A stretch of DNA of 64,000 bases, from the NCBI GenBank assembly GCA_963735115.1, contig CAVTJR010000003.1, forward strand, positions 1,054,001-1,118,000, written 5' to 3'. The notes beneath the pieces are model-generated. The model made no database searches. It was not told where the DNA came from and worked only from the letters and a program-made list of their open reading frames with translations. This DNA comes from JAKACA01 sp963735115. Lineage in GTDB: Bacteria > Actinomycetota > Acidimicrobiia > Acidimicrobiales > Bog-793. Within the stretch, counting starts at the first letter, position 1. Each line of letters starts with the position of its first letter. Below are positions 9,101 through 17,454 of the stretch, piece after piece. Both the position numbers and the translations under genes were made by a program.

Positions 9101-10585
9101 TTACTCGCTGTCGAGGTTCTCCGGCCGGGCGCCGCTCGTCGGCTTCATCAGCGTGCTCGCTGTCTGTTCGAGCGGACCGAAGGGCGCCGCCGGCACCGGA
9201 CGTGCAACGTGGCGCTCGAATATGGCTGCTGTTCTCAGCACTTGTACGTCTGCGAACCGGCGGCCCATGAACTGGACGCCGACCGGTAGGCCGCCCGCGG
9301 CGACTCCGGACGGCACCGAGGTGACTGGCTGACCCGTCAGGTTGGCGATCGAGTCCATTCCCCACAGCGACGGGTCGTCGCCTTCGTTGTCCGACAGCCC
9401 GACGGAGAAGGGCAGGACCTGTTGCCCCGGTGACACGATCACGTCGTAGTCCTCGAGGAACGCTCCCCAGGAGCGGGACATTCGCTCGCGGCGCCATTGC
9501 GCGTCGAGGTATTCCGCAGCCGAGATGGCCTCGCCAGACCGGATGGTCCTCGCGCTGTAAGGGGTCATCTCTGCCTCGCGGTCGAGTAGCGGTCCTTCGG
9601 ATGCGTATCCCTCACATGCGGCGATCAGCAACCAGAGCGCGACCGCATCCTCGTTCGGCGGCGGATGTGCTTCCGCCAGCGCGCATCCGAGACCCTCGAG
9701 CACCTTCACTGCCTCGTCGAAGCCTGCCCGCACGTCCCGGTCGACGGCTGCAAAGCCGAAGTCGGCGCTGACGGCCACCCGCAGCCCGCTGAGGTCGTCC
9801 CGGCCGGCGCCAACGGAGGCAAGGGTGGCGGTGTCGAAGGGGACGGTCGCCGGATCGGCGGGGTGAGGGCCGGCCATGACGGCGAGCATGGCGGCGACGT
9901 CAGCGACACTGCGTCCCATCGGGCCGTGGACCGAGAGTGTCGGCCAACCGCGGAACCCTGGGCGCGTCGGCACCACTCCATACGTCGGCTTGTGACCGAC
10001 GGTGCCGCAGAAGGCCGACGGCCCACGGATCGACCCTCCTCCGTCTGTTCCGACAGCGAGGGCAGCCATGCCGGTGGCGACGGCGACACCCGAGCCGCCC
10101 GACGAGCCTCCGGGTGTCCTCTCGCGGTCGAACGGGTTGCGGGTGAGGCCCCAGAGGGGTGAGTCAGTGTCGCCGCGGTAGCAGAACTCCGGGTTGTTCG
10201 TCTTGCCGACGATCACTGCGCCGGCGCCCGTGAGCCGCCGAACCGCCACACAGTCCTCGTCCGGGACGAAGTCCGCCAGAATGCGAGACCCGTTCGTGGC
10301 CGGCGCCCCGGCGAGCCAGACGTGGTCCTTCACGGCCAGTGGCACGCCGGCGAGGGGGAGCTCGGGTTCCCCCGAAGACCGCCGATCGACCGCTCGCGCC
10401 TCGTCGAGGGCGCGCTCGCGCAGCACGACGGTGAAGGCACCGAGAAGGGGGTCCACCTCGGCGATGCGCGCCAGCGCCGCTTCCGTCACCTCGACGGCCG
10501 AGACGGATCCGGCCCGGACGGCCGCTGCCACATCGACTGCCGGGGCAAACGGATCGACGGGCAAAGGAGCCACGCTCTCGGACAC
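9101..10585 (-). CDS. Amidase signature-family hydrolase
   Basis: 494 residues, the usual length of amidase-signature enzymes. The Ser-cisSer-Lys triad is visible: Lys in VPLAVKDHVW (about residue 88), the Gly/Ser-rich core TPGGSSGGSGVAVA holding the cis-Ser, and the nucleophile Ser in GTDGGGSIRGPSAFCG. It hydrolyses a C-N amide bond. The family covers GatA, indoleacetamide hydrolase and aryl-acylamidases. No GatB or GatC neighbour is present, so a catabolic amidase is more likely than a tRNA amidotransferase subunit. Confidence 0.9.
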   Translation of the reverse strand: MSESVAPLPVDPFAPAVDVAAAVRAGSVSAVEVTEAALARIAEVDPLLGAFTVVLRERALDEARAVDRRSSGEPELPLAGVPLAVKDHVWLAGAPATNGSRILADFVPDEDCVAVRRLTGAGAVIVGKTNNPEFCYRGDTDSPLWGLTRNPFDRERTPGGSSGGSGVAVATGMAALAVGTDGGGSIRGPSAFCGTVGHKPTYGVVPTRPGFRGWPTLSVHGPMGRSVADVAAMLAVMAGPHPADPATVPFDTATLASVGAGRDDLSGLRVAVSADFGFAAVDRDVRAGFDEAVKVLEGLGCALAEAHPPPNEDAVALWLLIAACEGYASEGPLLDREAEMTPYSARTIRSGEAISAAEYLDAQWRRERMSRSWGAFLEDYDVIVSPGQQVLPFSVGLSDNEGDDPSLWGMDSIANLTGQPVTSVPSGVAAGGLPVGVQFMGRRFADVQVLRTAAIFERHVARPVPAAPFGPLEQTASTLMKPTSGARPENLDSE

Positions 10586-10805
10586 TACTCACCGGCTATA
10601 CGGAGCCGCTCCGGCTCACCGAGTCGTTGGCAGGAGCGGTGGCACAGGCTGGCGTCCCTCGCGGCCATCGAAGCGCTCGACAACCTGTGAGCGTGTCTGC
10701 GCGGGCAGCTGCCGGGTAGCTTGAGCGAATTCAGGTAAGCGAGCGACGAGTCTTTTGGCGGTGGGTCGGCACTGACGGCCGCTGTCGTCTCGGGGCGGTT
10801 CATCG

Positions 10806-11390
10806 GTGAATGATCTCGTCCGGCGACTGTCGGCAGCGGTCGTGGCCGTCACTCTTGTGGCGCTCGTTGCCTGCGATCTGTGGGTTGGCAGCGTGCGCGC
10901 CTGGTGGGACCGACATTCGCTGACGGGCTCTGTCGTTTCCAGTCTGTTGGTACTGGCGGTGACGGCGCTCATCGTCGATGAGGTGCTTGCCCGCCGTCAG
11001 CGCAAGGAGCGCGCCTCCTCGGTGGCCGTCCAAGGATTAATCGTGTACGGCCAGGCCCGTCGCGCCTACGCCGCCGTCATCGCCACTGGCACGGCGGAGC
11101 CGCCCCAGGTCGGTGCCCGTGAGGAGCTGCGGACCCTGGCGACCATGATGCTGACAGCCTCGCCGAGCTTGTTCGACGATGCCGCCGCCCGGAGGTTCTT
11201 GGAACAGGTCGAGCGGTTCTCGGTATCGATGATTCGAGAGCTGTCTGCATTGGCTAAAGGTGAGCTGAGCCGAGCCGCTCGTGAGCGGCTGGAGGATCAG
11301 GTGTCTCAGCTGCAAGTGACCGTCGAACCGCTATTGGCGCGGATTCCGACCGAAGACCGATCGGCCCTCGAGGGATGGCCTTACGCTTGA
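10806..11390 (+). CDS. Hypothetical membrane-anchored protein
   Basis: 194 residues from a GTG start. Two N-terminal transmembrane segments (about 8-26 and 40-60) are followed by a basic patch (ARRQRKERA) and a helical cytoplasmic domain of about 130 residues with heptad-like stretches (FLEQVERFSVSMIREL; LEDQVSQLQVTVEPLLARI) that could form a coiled coil. No known family. The next plus-strand gene starts about 50 bases downstream, so they may be co-transcribed. Confidence 0.55.
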   Translation: MNDLVRRLSAAVVAVTLVALVACDLWVGSVRAWWDRHSLTGSVVSSLLVLAVTALIVDEVLARRQRKERASSVAVQGLIVYGQARRAYAAVIATGTAEPPQVGAREELRTLATMMLTASPSLFDDAAARRFLEQVERFSVSMIRELSALAKGELSRAARERLEDQVSQLQVTVEPLLARIPTEDRSALEGWPYA

Positions 11391-11439
11391 CCGCAGAAGA
11401 GCCCGGTCCGATGAGAACAAGGCGAATGGGGAGAGCTTC

Positions 11440-11727
11440 GTGAGCGGCTATGTGTTTGCGGACGTGACGTGGACGGACGAAGAAGGCCGCCGGGAATACC
11501 TTGAGTTGCTCCGGCCGACCCTCGAGCAGTACGGCGGGGAGATGGTGGCGAGGAGCACGGACGTCGAGGTGATGGAGGGTGACTGGCAACCCGGCGCCGC
11601 CACGGTGCTCATCTCGTTTCCGAGTCGCCAGGCCGCTCTGAGCTGGTACCACTCAGGTGAGTACAGCCGGGCGTTGGAGATTCGGAAGGGATCGTCCCAC
11701 TCGCGATTGATGATCTTCGGCGAGTGA
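11440..11727 (+). CDS. DUF1330-like small protein
   Basis: 95 residues from a GTG start. The pattern GYVFADVTWTDEEGRREY, then the central EVMEGDWQP and the terminal SYHSGEY-type segment (SWYHSGEYSRALEIRKG), fits the DUF1330 ferredoxin-like fold family of small cytoplasmic proteins. Function is undescribed for most members. It may share a transcript with the membrane protein upstream. Confidence 0.75.
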   Translation: MSGYVFADVTWTDEEGRREYLELLRPTLEQYGGEMVARSTDVEVMEGDWQPGAATVLISFPSRQAALSWYHSGEYSRALEIRKGSSHSRLMIFGE

Positions 11728-11884
11728 CCGAGCGGGTGCAACTCGATTTTGCATGGCGGGTGGCAACACGGGGCTGAGACTGGCTGCGTAGCCGAGCCTG
11801 GGCTCTTAGTGCCCACCACGTAACAAACTCGACTCTGCTCGTCTCGGTCGGTCGCGCCATCGGTGACGTGTTTCGCACCCCGAT

Positions 11885-11914
11885 TTGACACACATCACGC
11901 GTAGTGGTTAGCTG
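11885..11914 (+). promoter_or_regulatory. Possible promoter of the subtilase gene
   Basis: A perfect TTGACA -35 hexamer at 11885-11890 is followed, 17 bases later, by TTAGCT/TAGCTG, only a weak -10 match. It lies about 70 bases ahead of the subtilase ATG. The -35 match is seen; the assignment is inference. Confidence 0.3.
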
Positions 11915-11978
11915 ACTACGTACGGCGTCTTCCCCCACGGTACCAAGGCGGGTGGGGGAGCGAGGGGAGGCCGCAGCA

Positions 11979-13709
11979 ATGAGTCAGGCAGCACACAGAG
12001 CTAAGAAGCACCGTTCGGTGGCGTGGAGGCACTTGAAGGTCCTTGGTGCCTCCGCGACGCTTTGTCTCGGTGTGGCGTCGGTCATAGCCGGCACCGAAGC
12101 GATGACACTCGGCGGCTCGGCCGCCGAGCAGTACATCGTGCAAGGCTCGAGCAGCAAGGCTGCTGCGGTCGAAGTCCACGCCGAGCACGGCGTCGTGCTC
12201 TCTGCTCTCCCGATCGTCCACGGTGTCGTCGCCAAGCTCACGGCAGACGAGGTGGCGGCCGCCCGCCAGGCGGGCCTGCAGGTATCGCCGAATCTGCCGG
12301 TGACGGTAGAAGGCATCAACCTGGCGCCCGGCCAGGACCCGTCGAGCAACTTCGGGTCGGTCACCGGGGCCAACTCGATGTGGTCCCAGGGCGACTACGG
12401 CCAAGGCGTGACCGTGGCCGTGCTCGATACCGGCATCGATGCGCAACTCCCTGACCTTCGTTCACGGGTGATCGGCGGGGTCAACCTCAGCGGGTCGAGC
12501 TCGGGCTGGGGGACGGATCACTACGGGCACGGGACGTTCGTCTCCGGAGTCATCGCTTCGAACGGCGCGTCCTCGAGCGGACAGTTCACGGGTGTGGCAC
12601 CGCAGGCCGACCTCGTGTCGATCAAAGTGGCCGGCGTCAGTGGAATCACGAACGAGAGCACCGTCATCGAGGGCGTTGCGTGGGCCGTCAATAACCAGAA
12701 GAACTACGGCGGCATCCAGGTGCTCAACATGTCCCTCGGCGTGGAGCCGAGCTCGCCCTCCGCCCTCGACCCGCTCGACCAGGCGGTCGAGCAGGCATGG
12801 AATGCAGGGATCGTCGTTGTCACCTCCGCCGGCAACTCCGGCCCTGACAACGGCAGCATCACCTCGCCCGGCGACGACCCGCTCGTGATCACCGTCGGGG
12901 CCGTCGACGACGCCGGTACGGACACTCCCGCCGATTTCTCGGTGGACGCGTTCTCCAGCGCCGGCCCCACGCTGTTCGATGGCTGGTTCAAGCCGGACCT
13001 GGTGGCGCCGGGCAGGTCGATCGTGAGTCTCATGGCACCGAACTCCACGATCTATGACGACAACCCGACGGCGAGGATCGGATACGACAATTTCGTCGGC
13101 TCGGGCACGTCCTTCTCGGCGGCGATGGTCTCGGGGTTGGTCGCACTGCTCCTCGAACAGAACCCGAGCCTCACCCCCGACCAGGTGAAGGCTGCGCTCC
13201 TCTTCAGCGCCACGGCTGGCCCGGTTGGCGACCCGCTCGTCGACGGTCACGGCATCGCCAACGTGGCGGATGCGAACAATGTGGCGGGCCAGGTCTCGCT
13301 CGATCAATCTCCCGCCGAGACCGCCGAGACGGCCGAGACCACCGACACGGCCCAGACCACCGATACCACGGGGACCTCGACGTCGCCTGCCACGGTCTCG
13401 CTTGCCACTACGTGGGCGGCATCGACCTGGAACCCTGCCAACTGGGGCGGGTCGGCGTGGAACGCTTCGCCGCCCAACACAGCGGGCGGGAGCGCCACGA
13501 ATACCGTCGAGGGCACTGCCTGGAACGGCGCCGCCTGGAACGGGGCCGCATGGAACGGCGCCGCCTGGAACGGCGCGGCCTGGAACGGAGCGGCCTGGAA
13601 CGGCGCGGCCTGGAACGGGGCCGCCTGGAACGGCGCGGCCTGGAACGGAGCGGCCTGGAACGGAGCGGCCTGGAACGGGGCCGCCTGGAACGACGAGGGC
13701 TGGGGGTGA
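11979..13709 (+). CDS. Secreted subtilisin-like (S8) protease with C-terminal WNGAA repeats
   Basis: 576 residues from the ATG at 11979, behind a GAGGGGAGG site. A basic N terminus and hydrophobic segment (about 20-45) give a signal peptide, followed by a propeptide. The S8 triad is complete: Asp150 in VLDTGID, His184 in YGHGTFVSGV, and Ser378 in GSGTSFSAAMVSG, with oxyanion Asn286 in SAGNSG. After the catalytic domain comes a Thr/Glu-rich linker (AETAETTDTAQ), then an imperfect Trp-Asn region, eleven exact WNGAA pentapeptides (515-569) and WNDEGWG at the end. The tail probably mediates cell-surface or polymer contact; Trp-rich repeats of this kind occur in other actinobacterial S8 proteases. 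The stop lies 7 bases ahead of the GGDEF-EAL gene. Confidence 0.93.
   Translation: MSQAAHRAKKHRSVAWRHLKVLGASATLCLGVASVIAGTEAMTLGGSAAEQYIVQGSSSKAAAVEVHAEHGVVLSALPIVHGVVAKLTADEVAAARQAGLQVSPNLPVTVEGINLAPGQDPSSNFGSVTGANSMWSQGDYGQGVTVAVLDTGIDAQLPDLRSRVIGGVNLSGSSSGWGTDHYGHGTFVSGVIASNGASSSGQFTGVAPQADLVSIKVAGVSGITNESTVIEGVAWAVNNQKNYGGIQVLNMSLGVEPSSPSALDPLDQAVEQAWNAGIVVVTSAGNSGPDNGSITSPGDDPLVITVGAVDDAGTDTPADFSVDAFSSAGPTLFDGWFKPDLVAPGRSIVSLMAPNSTIYDDNPTARIGYDNFVGSGTSFSAAMVSGLVALLLEQNPSLTPDQVKAALLFSATAGPVGDPLVDGHGIANVADANNVAGQVSLDQSPAETAETAETTDTAQTTDTTGTSTSPATVSLATTWAASTWNPANWGGSAWNASPPNTAGGSATNTVEGTAWNGAAWNGAAWNGAAWNGAAWNGAAWNGAAWNGAAWNGAAWNGAAWNGAAWNGAAWNDEGWG
13521..13685 (+). repeat. Eleven tandem 15-bp units encoding WNGAA
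   Basis: Eleven in-phase 15-base units beginning TGGAAC encode perfect WNGAA pentapeptides; units differ only at synonymous positions such as GGC/GGG/GGA and GCC/GCG/GCA. The identity of the protein repeat with scattered silent changes suggests selection on the amino acids as well as expansion by slippage. Confidence 0.95.
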
Positions 13710-13716
13710 GGGCGAA

Positions 13717-16428
13717 GTGGCCCGTATGATCACCCCTCCGGCGGCTCTTCCGAGAGCAGCCAAGGCAGTACTGGCGGTGACGATGGCCGCAGGACTGCTC
13801 TGCGGCGTCTTCGTCGCCGTGCACTTCGGGCGCCAAGGCTTCAGTTCCCCAGCCGTGTGGCTCGTGCTCTCCAGCCTCGTGCTGGCGAGCTGGGTGTGGC
13901 CGATCGTGATGTACTCGGACGGCTCGTCTCAAGCGCACCACCTCGACGAGGGTTTCTTCGTCGTCCTCGTGCTCGTCTCGTCGCCCATAGCGACAATTAG
14001 TGCCTTCCTGCTGGCGACCGTTCTGGCACAGATGATCCGCCGACGTGCGGCCGTCAAGACCGCCTTCAACCTCGCTCAGATCACGATCTCGGTCAGCGCC
14101 GGGCTCGCCGTCGTCCACCTCCTGGCGCCGCCGGGGGGTCACCTGGGTGTGCCACAACTGGCCGCCGCCCTCCTCGGCGCCCTTGTCTACTTCCTCGTCA
14201 ACTCGCTGGCGCTCGCTGTCATACTCGCTGCCACCGGCGCTGAGCGTTTGTGGTCGGCCCTGTTCGACGGCATCCAGATCCGGGCGCTGCTGCTCGCAGC
14301 GTCGGTGTCACTCGGCCTCGTCGCTGCCCTGGCGCTGAACGCTTATCCGTGGTCCGCCTTCTTCGTGGTGCTGCCCTTCCTCGTCTTCCGTCAGGCGATC
14401 GCCGGCCACTACCAGGCGCGCCACGACCGCAGCCGGTTGCTCGGGCTCTTCGAAGCCACCCTGAAGGTGCATGGCGCCATGGGGTCGGGCGACGTCAGGT
14501 CCTCGCTGTCTAACGCCGCCTCGAGGTTGCTCCGCAGTCCGGAGGCGGCCGTACTGCTGACGAGACCCGGTGAGGGTGCCATGGCGGCGCCCATGACCGT
14601 CGACGACTCGCAATACTGGCTGACGGTCAGTGGACGCAGCCGGAGCGAGCCCTTCGACGACGCCGACGAGGCCCTCCTCGGGGCTCTGGCCGCCGTCGGT
14701 AGCGGCGCCCTCGCCAACTCCTCGCTCTACGAGGAGCGCCGTCGCGACCACGAACGGTTAGCGGCCATCACCGCCAGCCTGGCCGAGGGGGTGTGCGCAT
14801 TCGACGATCAAGCTCACGTCACGTTCTTGAACCGGGCGGCCGAACAACTTCTCGGCTGGAGCGAGCGCGAGCTCACCACGCTGGACCTGTCAGGGTGCGA
14901 CCTCGCCATTCTCGCCAGCACCGCTCGTCGCTGCATGCAGGAAAACGAGGTCATCCAGGGCGAGCAAGCCACGTTCCGTCGACGGAAGGGCGAGAACTTC
15001 CCCGTCGAGGTGACCTGCTCACCGATCCGGTCGGGCCAGGACGTGGCAGGGGCGGTGCTGACCTTCCGTGACATCTCGCAGCGGGTGCTGCTCGAGTATC
15101 ACGCCTTCCACGACTCGCTGACGGGTCTGCCGAACCGGCGCATCTTCCTCGACCGTTTGCAGCACGCCTTGAAGCGGGCGGATCGAACGGGTGAGGTTCA
15201 CGCCGTCCTGTTCGCCGACATCGACCGGTTCAAGATGACCAACGACAGCCTCGGTCACCAGACGGGCGACGAGCTGTTGGTCGTCATCGCCGACCGACTC
15301 CGGCAGATCACCCGTGATGGTGACACTCTCGCCCGCTTCGGCGGCGACGAGTTCACCCTGCTCCTCGAGAACGTCGAGAGCCCGGAGGCCGCAGAAGCAA
15401 CGGCGCTGCGGATGCTCGACGCCGTACGTGCCCCGATCACCCTCGCCGGCGGGCGGACCATCACAGCCAGTGTCAGCATCGGCATCGCGATGGCGACCGA
15501 CCACTCCACGCCGGACGACGTGCTGCACGACGCCGACGTCGCCATGTATCAGGCCAAGCGCCTCGGAGCCGGTCGCTATGAGCGCTTCGATGCCGCCGCC
15601 ATGGTGAAGCGGTCGGCGGAATGGCTCGACCTCGAGATCGGGCTTCGCCGAGCCGTCGAGCAGCACGAGCTGGTTGTTCACTACCAGCCCGTGGTCGCCA
15701 CGGAGAACGGGCGGATCGTGGGAGCCGAAGCCCTCGTCCGTTGGAACCATCCCGAGCTGGGGACGCTGTCGCCCGCCCACTTCATCAGGATGGCCGAGGA
15801 GACCGGGCTGATCCTCGGCGTGGGCCGCACCGTGCTCGAGGAGGCCTGCCGACAGTCGAGGGAATGGGTCACCGAGCACGACGTGCCGTTCACGGTTGCC
15901 GTCAATCTGTCCGCCCGCCAATTCCAGCAGCCCGACCAGGTCAACGAGATCCGCTCCGTGCTCGAGGTCACCGGGCTGCACCCTTCACAGTTGTGCCTCG
16001 AGATCACCGAGAGCCTGGCCATGGCCGACATCGATCACACCATCCGCACCCTGACGGACTTGAAGTCACTCGGGGTGCGTCTTGCCATCGACGACTTCGG
16101 CACCGGTTACTCCTCGCTCAACTACCTCAAGCTCCTGCCGGTCGACTTCGTCAAGTTGGACCGGGCCTTCGTGCAGGACCTCGAGAGCGACCCCGTGGAC
16201 GTCGCCATCGTCTCGGCGGTCATGGAGCTCGCTCGCGCCGTCGGGATGACCGTCGTCGCCGAGGGAGTCGAGACGGCCGGCCAACTGGCGCGCCTGTCGA
16301 TGATGGGCTGCCCGCTCGTCCAGGGCTACTACCTTGCCCGTCCCATGAAGAACGACGCCTTCACGGGTCTCCTCCGCCATCAAAGCGATCAGGAGTCCGC
16401 CGCCTACCCCAGTTCGATGGCGAGCTGA
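13717..16428 (+). CDS. Membrane-bound GGDEF-EAL (diguanylate cyclase/phosphodiesterase) with PAS domain
   Basis: 903 residues from the GTG at 13717 (ATG at 13726 is an alternative); the frame is open far upstream but only across the subtilase gene. The N terminus has about six or seven transmembrane helices (residues 10-230) forming a MASE-like sensor. A GAF-like region (about 250-350) and a PAS domain (about 360-460, FLNRAAEQLLGWSEREL) follow. The cyclase signature GGDEF is intact at 542-546 (RFGGDEF), and the phosphodiesterase signature EAL is intact at 671-673 (GAEALVRWNHPELG), with DDFGTGYSSLNYLK. It should therefore make and/or degrade cyclic di-GMP. It may be co-transcribed with the protease upstream. 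Confidence 0.93.
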   Translation: MARMITPPAALPRAAKAVLAVTMAAGLLCGVFVAVHFGRQGFSSPAVWLVLSSLVLASWVWPIVMYSDGSSQAHHLDEGFFVVLVLVSSPIATISAFLLATVLAQMIRRRAAVKTAFNLAQITISVSAGLAVVHLLAPPGGHLGVPQLAAALLGALVYFLVNSLALAVILAATGAERLWSALFDGIQIRALLLAASVSLGLVAALALNAYPWSAFFVVLPFLVFRQAIAGHYQARHDRSRLLGLFEATLKVHGAMGSGDVRSSLSNAASRLLRSPEAAVLLTRPGEGAMAAPMTVDDSQYWLTVSGRSRSEPFDDADEALLGALAAVGSGALANSSLYEERRRDHERLAAITASLAEGVCAFDDQAHVTFLNRAAEQLLGWSERELTTLDLSGCDLAILASTARRCMQENEVIQGEQATFRRRKGENFPVEVTCSPIRSGQDVAGAVLTFRDISQRVLLEYHAFHDSLTGLPNRRIFLDRLQHALKRADRTGEVHAVLFADIDRFKMTNDSLGHQTGDELLVVIADRLRQITRDGDTLARFGGDEFTLLLENVESPEAAEATALRMLDAVRAPITLAGGRTITASVSIGIAMATDHSTPDDVLHDADVAMYQAKRLGAGRYERFDAAAMVKRSAEWLDLEIGLRRAVEQHELVVHYQPVVATENGRIVGAEALVRWNHPELGTLSPAHFIRMAEETGLILGVGRTVLEEACRQSREWVTEHDVPFTVAVNLSARQFQQPDQVNEIRSVLEVTGLHPSQLCLEITESLAMADIDHTIRTLTDLKSLGVRLAIDDFGTGYSSLNYLKLLPVDFVKLDRAFVQDLESDPVDVAIVSAVMELARAVGMTVVAEGVETAGQLARLSMMGCPLVQGYYLARPMKNDAFTGLLRHQSDQESAAYPSSMAS

Positions 16429-16540
16429 CCGGATCGTCTTCTCGCACCGTCCCGGGGCCCCGAAACGCCGTGCAGGCGCAGGCGCGCGCCCGACCGTCGG
16501 AGACTCCCGAGTACGCTCGCGCAGGTCGAAGGGCGGGTAG

Positions 16541-17020
16541 ATGAGTAAGAAAGGCCTGATCGTAGAACGGTCGGTCTCGGTGCGCGCGGGTGGCCGGGCT
16601 GGGCTCGGCTGGGTGGACATCTGCTGGTCAGCCTTTCTCGTGCTCCTCGTCTCCTTCCCGACCATGACCGTCGAGGAGGACTGGCATGGGAGTCCGATGA
16701 TCGATCAGCCCGGTCACCTCTGGATCGCCGCCGCCGTCCTCGTCTCGTTGGCATTCCTGGCAGGAGGAGCCTTGATCGGCTATCGCCGACCGTACGATGC
16801 GGCCAGGCACGGCGCCGCTGTGGGAGCGGTTTCGGTGGCCGTATTGCTCGTGGGCGCTCTGGCGCGCAGGTATGTGCTCGAACACGGCTACCTACCCCAT
16901 GCCGTTGTAGCGCTTTGGGGCATCGGGACGGTCGGGTCCCTCGCCCTCTGCGTGATGGGCTCGCAGATCGGCCGTCGCCTCGCGCCCGCCCACGCTCCGG
17001 ATCTTCCGAAGGAGATCTGA
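16541..17020 (+). CDS. Hypothetical four-helix membrane protein
   Basis: 159 residues with about four transmembrane helices (near 24-42, 58-80, 90-108 and 117-138). No conserved motif or family was recognised. It follows the GGDEF-EAL gene by 112 bases on the same strand, which could mean shared transcription. Confidence 0.5.
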   Translation: MSKKGLIVERSVSVRAGGRAGLGWVDICWSAFLVLLVSFPTMTVEEDWHGSPMIDQPGHLWIAAAVLVSLAFLAGGALIGYRRPYDAARHGAAVGAVSVAVLLVGALARRYVLEHGYLPHAVVALWGIGTVGSLALCVMGSQIGRRLAPAHAPDLPKEI

Positions 17021-17454
17021 CCGCTCGCGTCGCCGTTCTTCTGAGTTCGCCGCCCCTATGGGACGTAACGCTTTCGAAAAGACCGCCCGCCCGCTGTACA
17101 CCAACAGGCAGCGCCGCTCACCCTCGGCGAATCGGTGAATGCGGTCGATGGGCGACCGCCTCGTTATTGACGAGAAGTGACGGGATAATCCGGAAATAAC
17201 TCCTGAGCGGGTTCTTTGAGGGGTGCGGTCGTCAACGGCCCCTCTACCAGGTGGTTCACGCGGGACGAGGACAGCCTGCGACGGTGCGAATACTGAGTGA
17301 ACAGGGAGTGTCAAACGCGTTGCGGTCGGCAATGTGCTCCCGATGGAAGACCTCGTGTCGCAGATGAACGCGCAGACGGCTCGGGAGGTTCTCGAGCACT
17401 ACGGTTCGATTGCAAAGCTCGATCGCGATCGGACATTCAGCTAGGGTCGCCGAG
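17021..17454. other. Intergenic region ahead of the first beta-helix gene
   Basis: About 430 bases without a convincing gene. A 6-bp GC-rich inverted repeat, GAGGGG at 17218-17223 with CCCCTC at 17239-17244, could form a hairpin and might act as a terminator or regulatory element. A GATAAT hexamer at 17184-17189 resembles a -10 box but has no -35 at the right distance. Confidence 0.4.

Noticed and set aside
13225..13716. Upstream extension of the GGDEF-EAL frame
   Set aside because: It lies wholly within the subtilase gene and translates the repeats in another frame; a GTG at 13717 fits the first membrane helix.
12462..13763. 433-codon minus-strand frame opposite the subtilase gene
   Set aside because: It is the mirror of the GC-rich WNGAA repeats and the protease coding frame, giving a Pro/Arg/Val-rich product without any family resemblance.
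17167..17189. Promoter with TTGACG and GATAAT
   Set aside because: The two hexamers are only 11 bases apart, too close for a sigma-70-type promoter.
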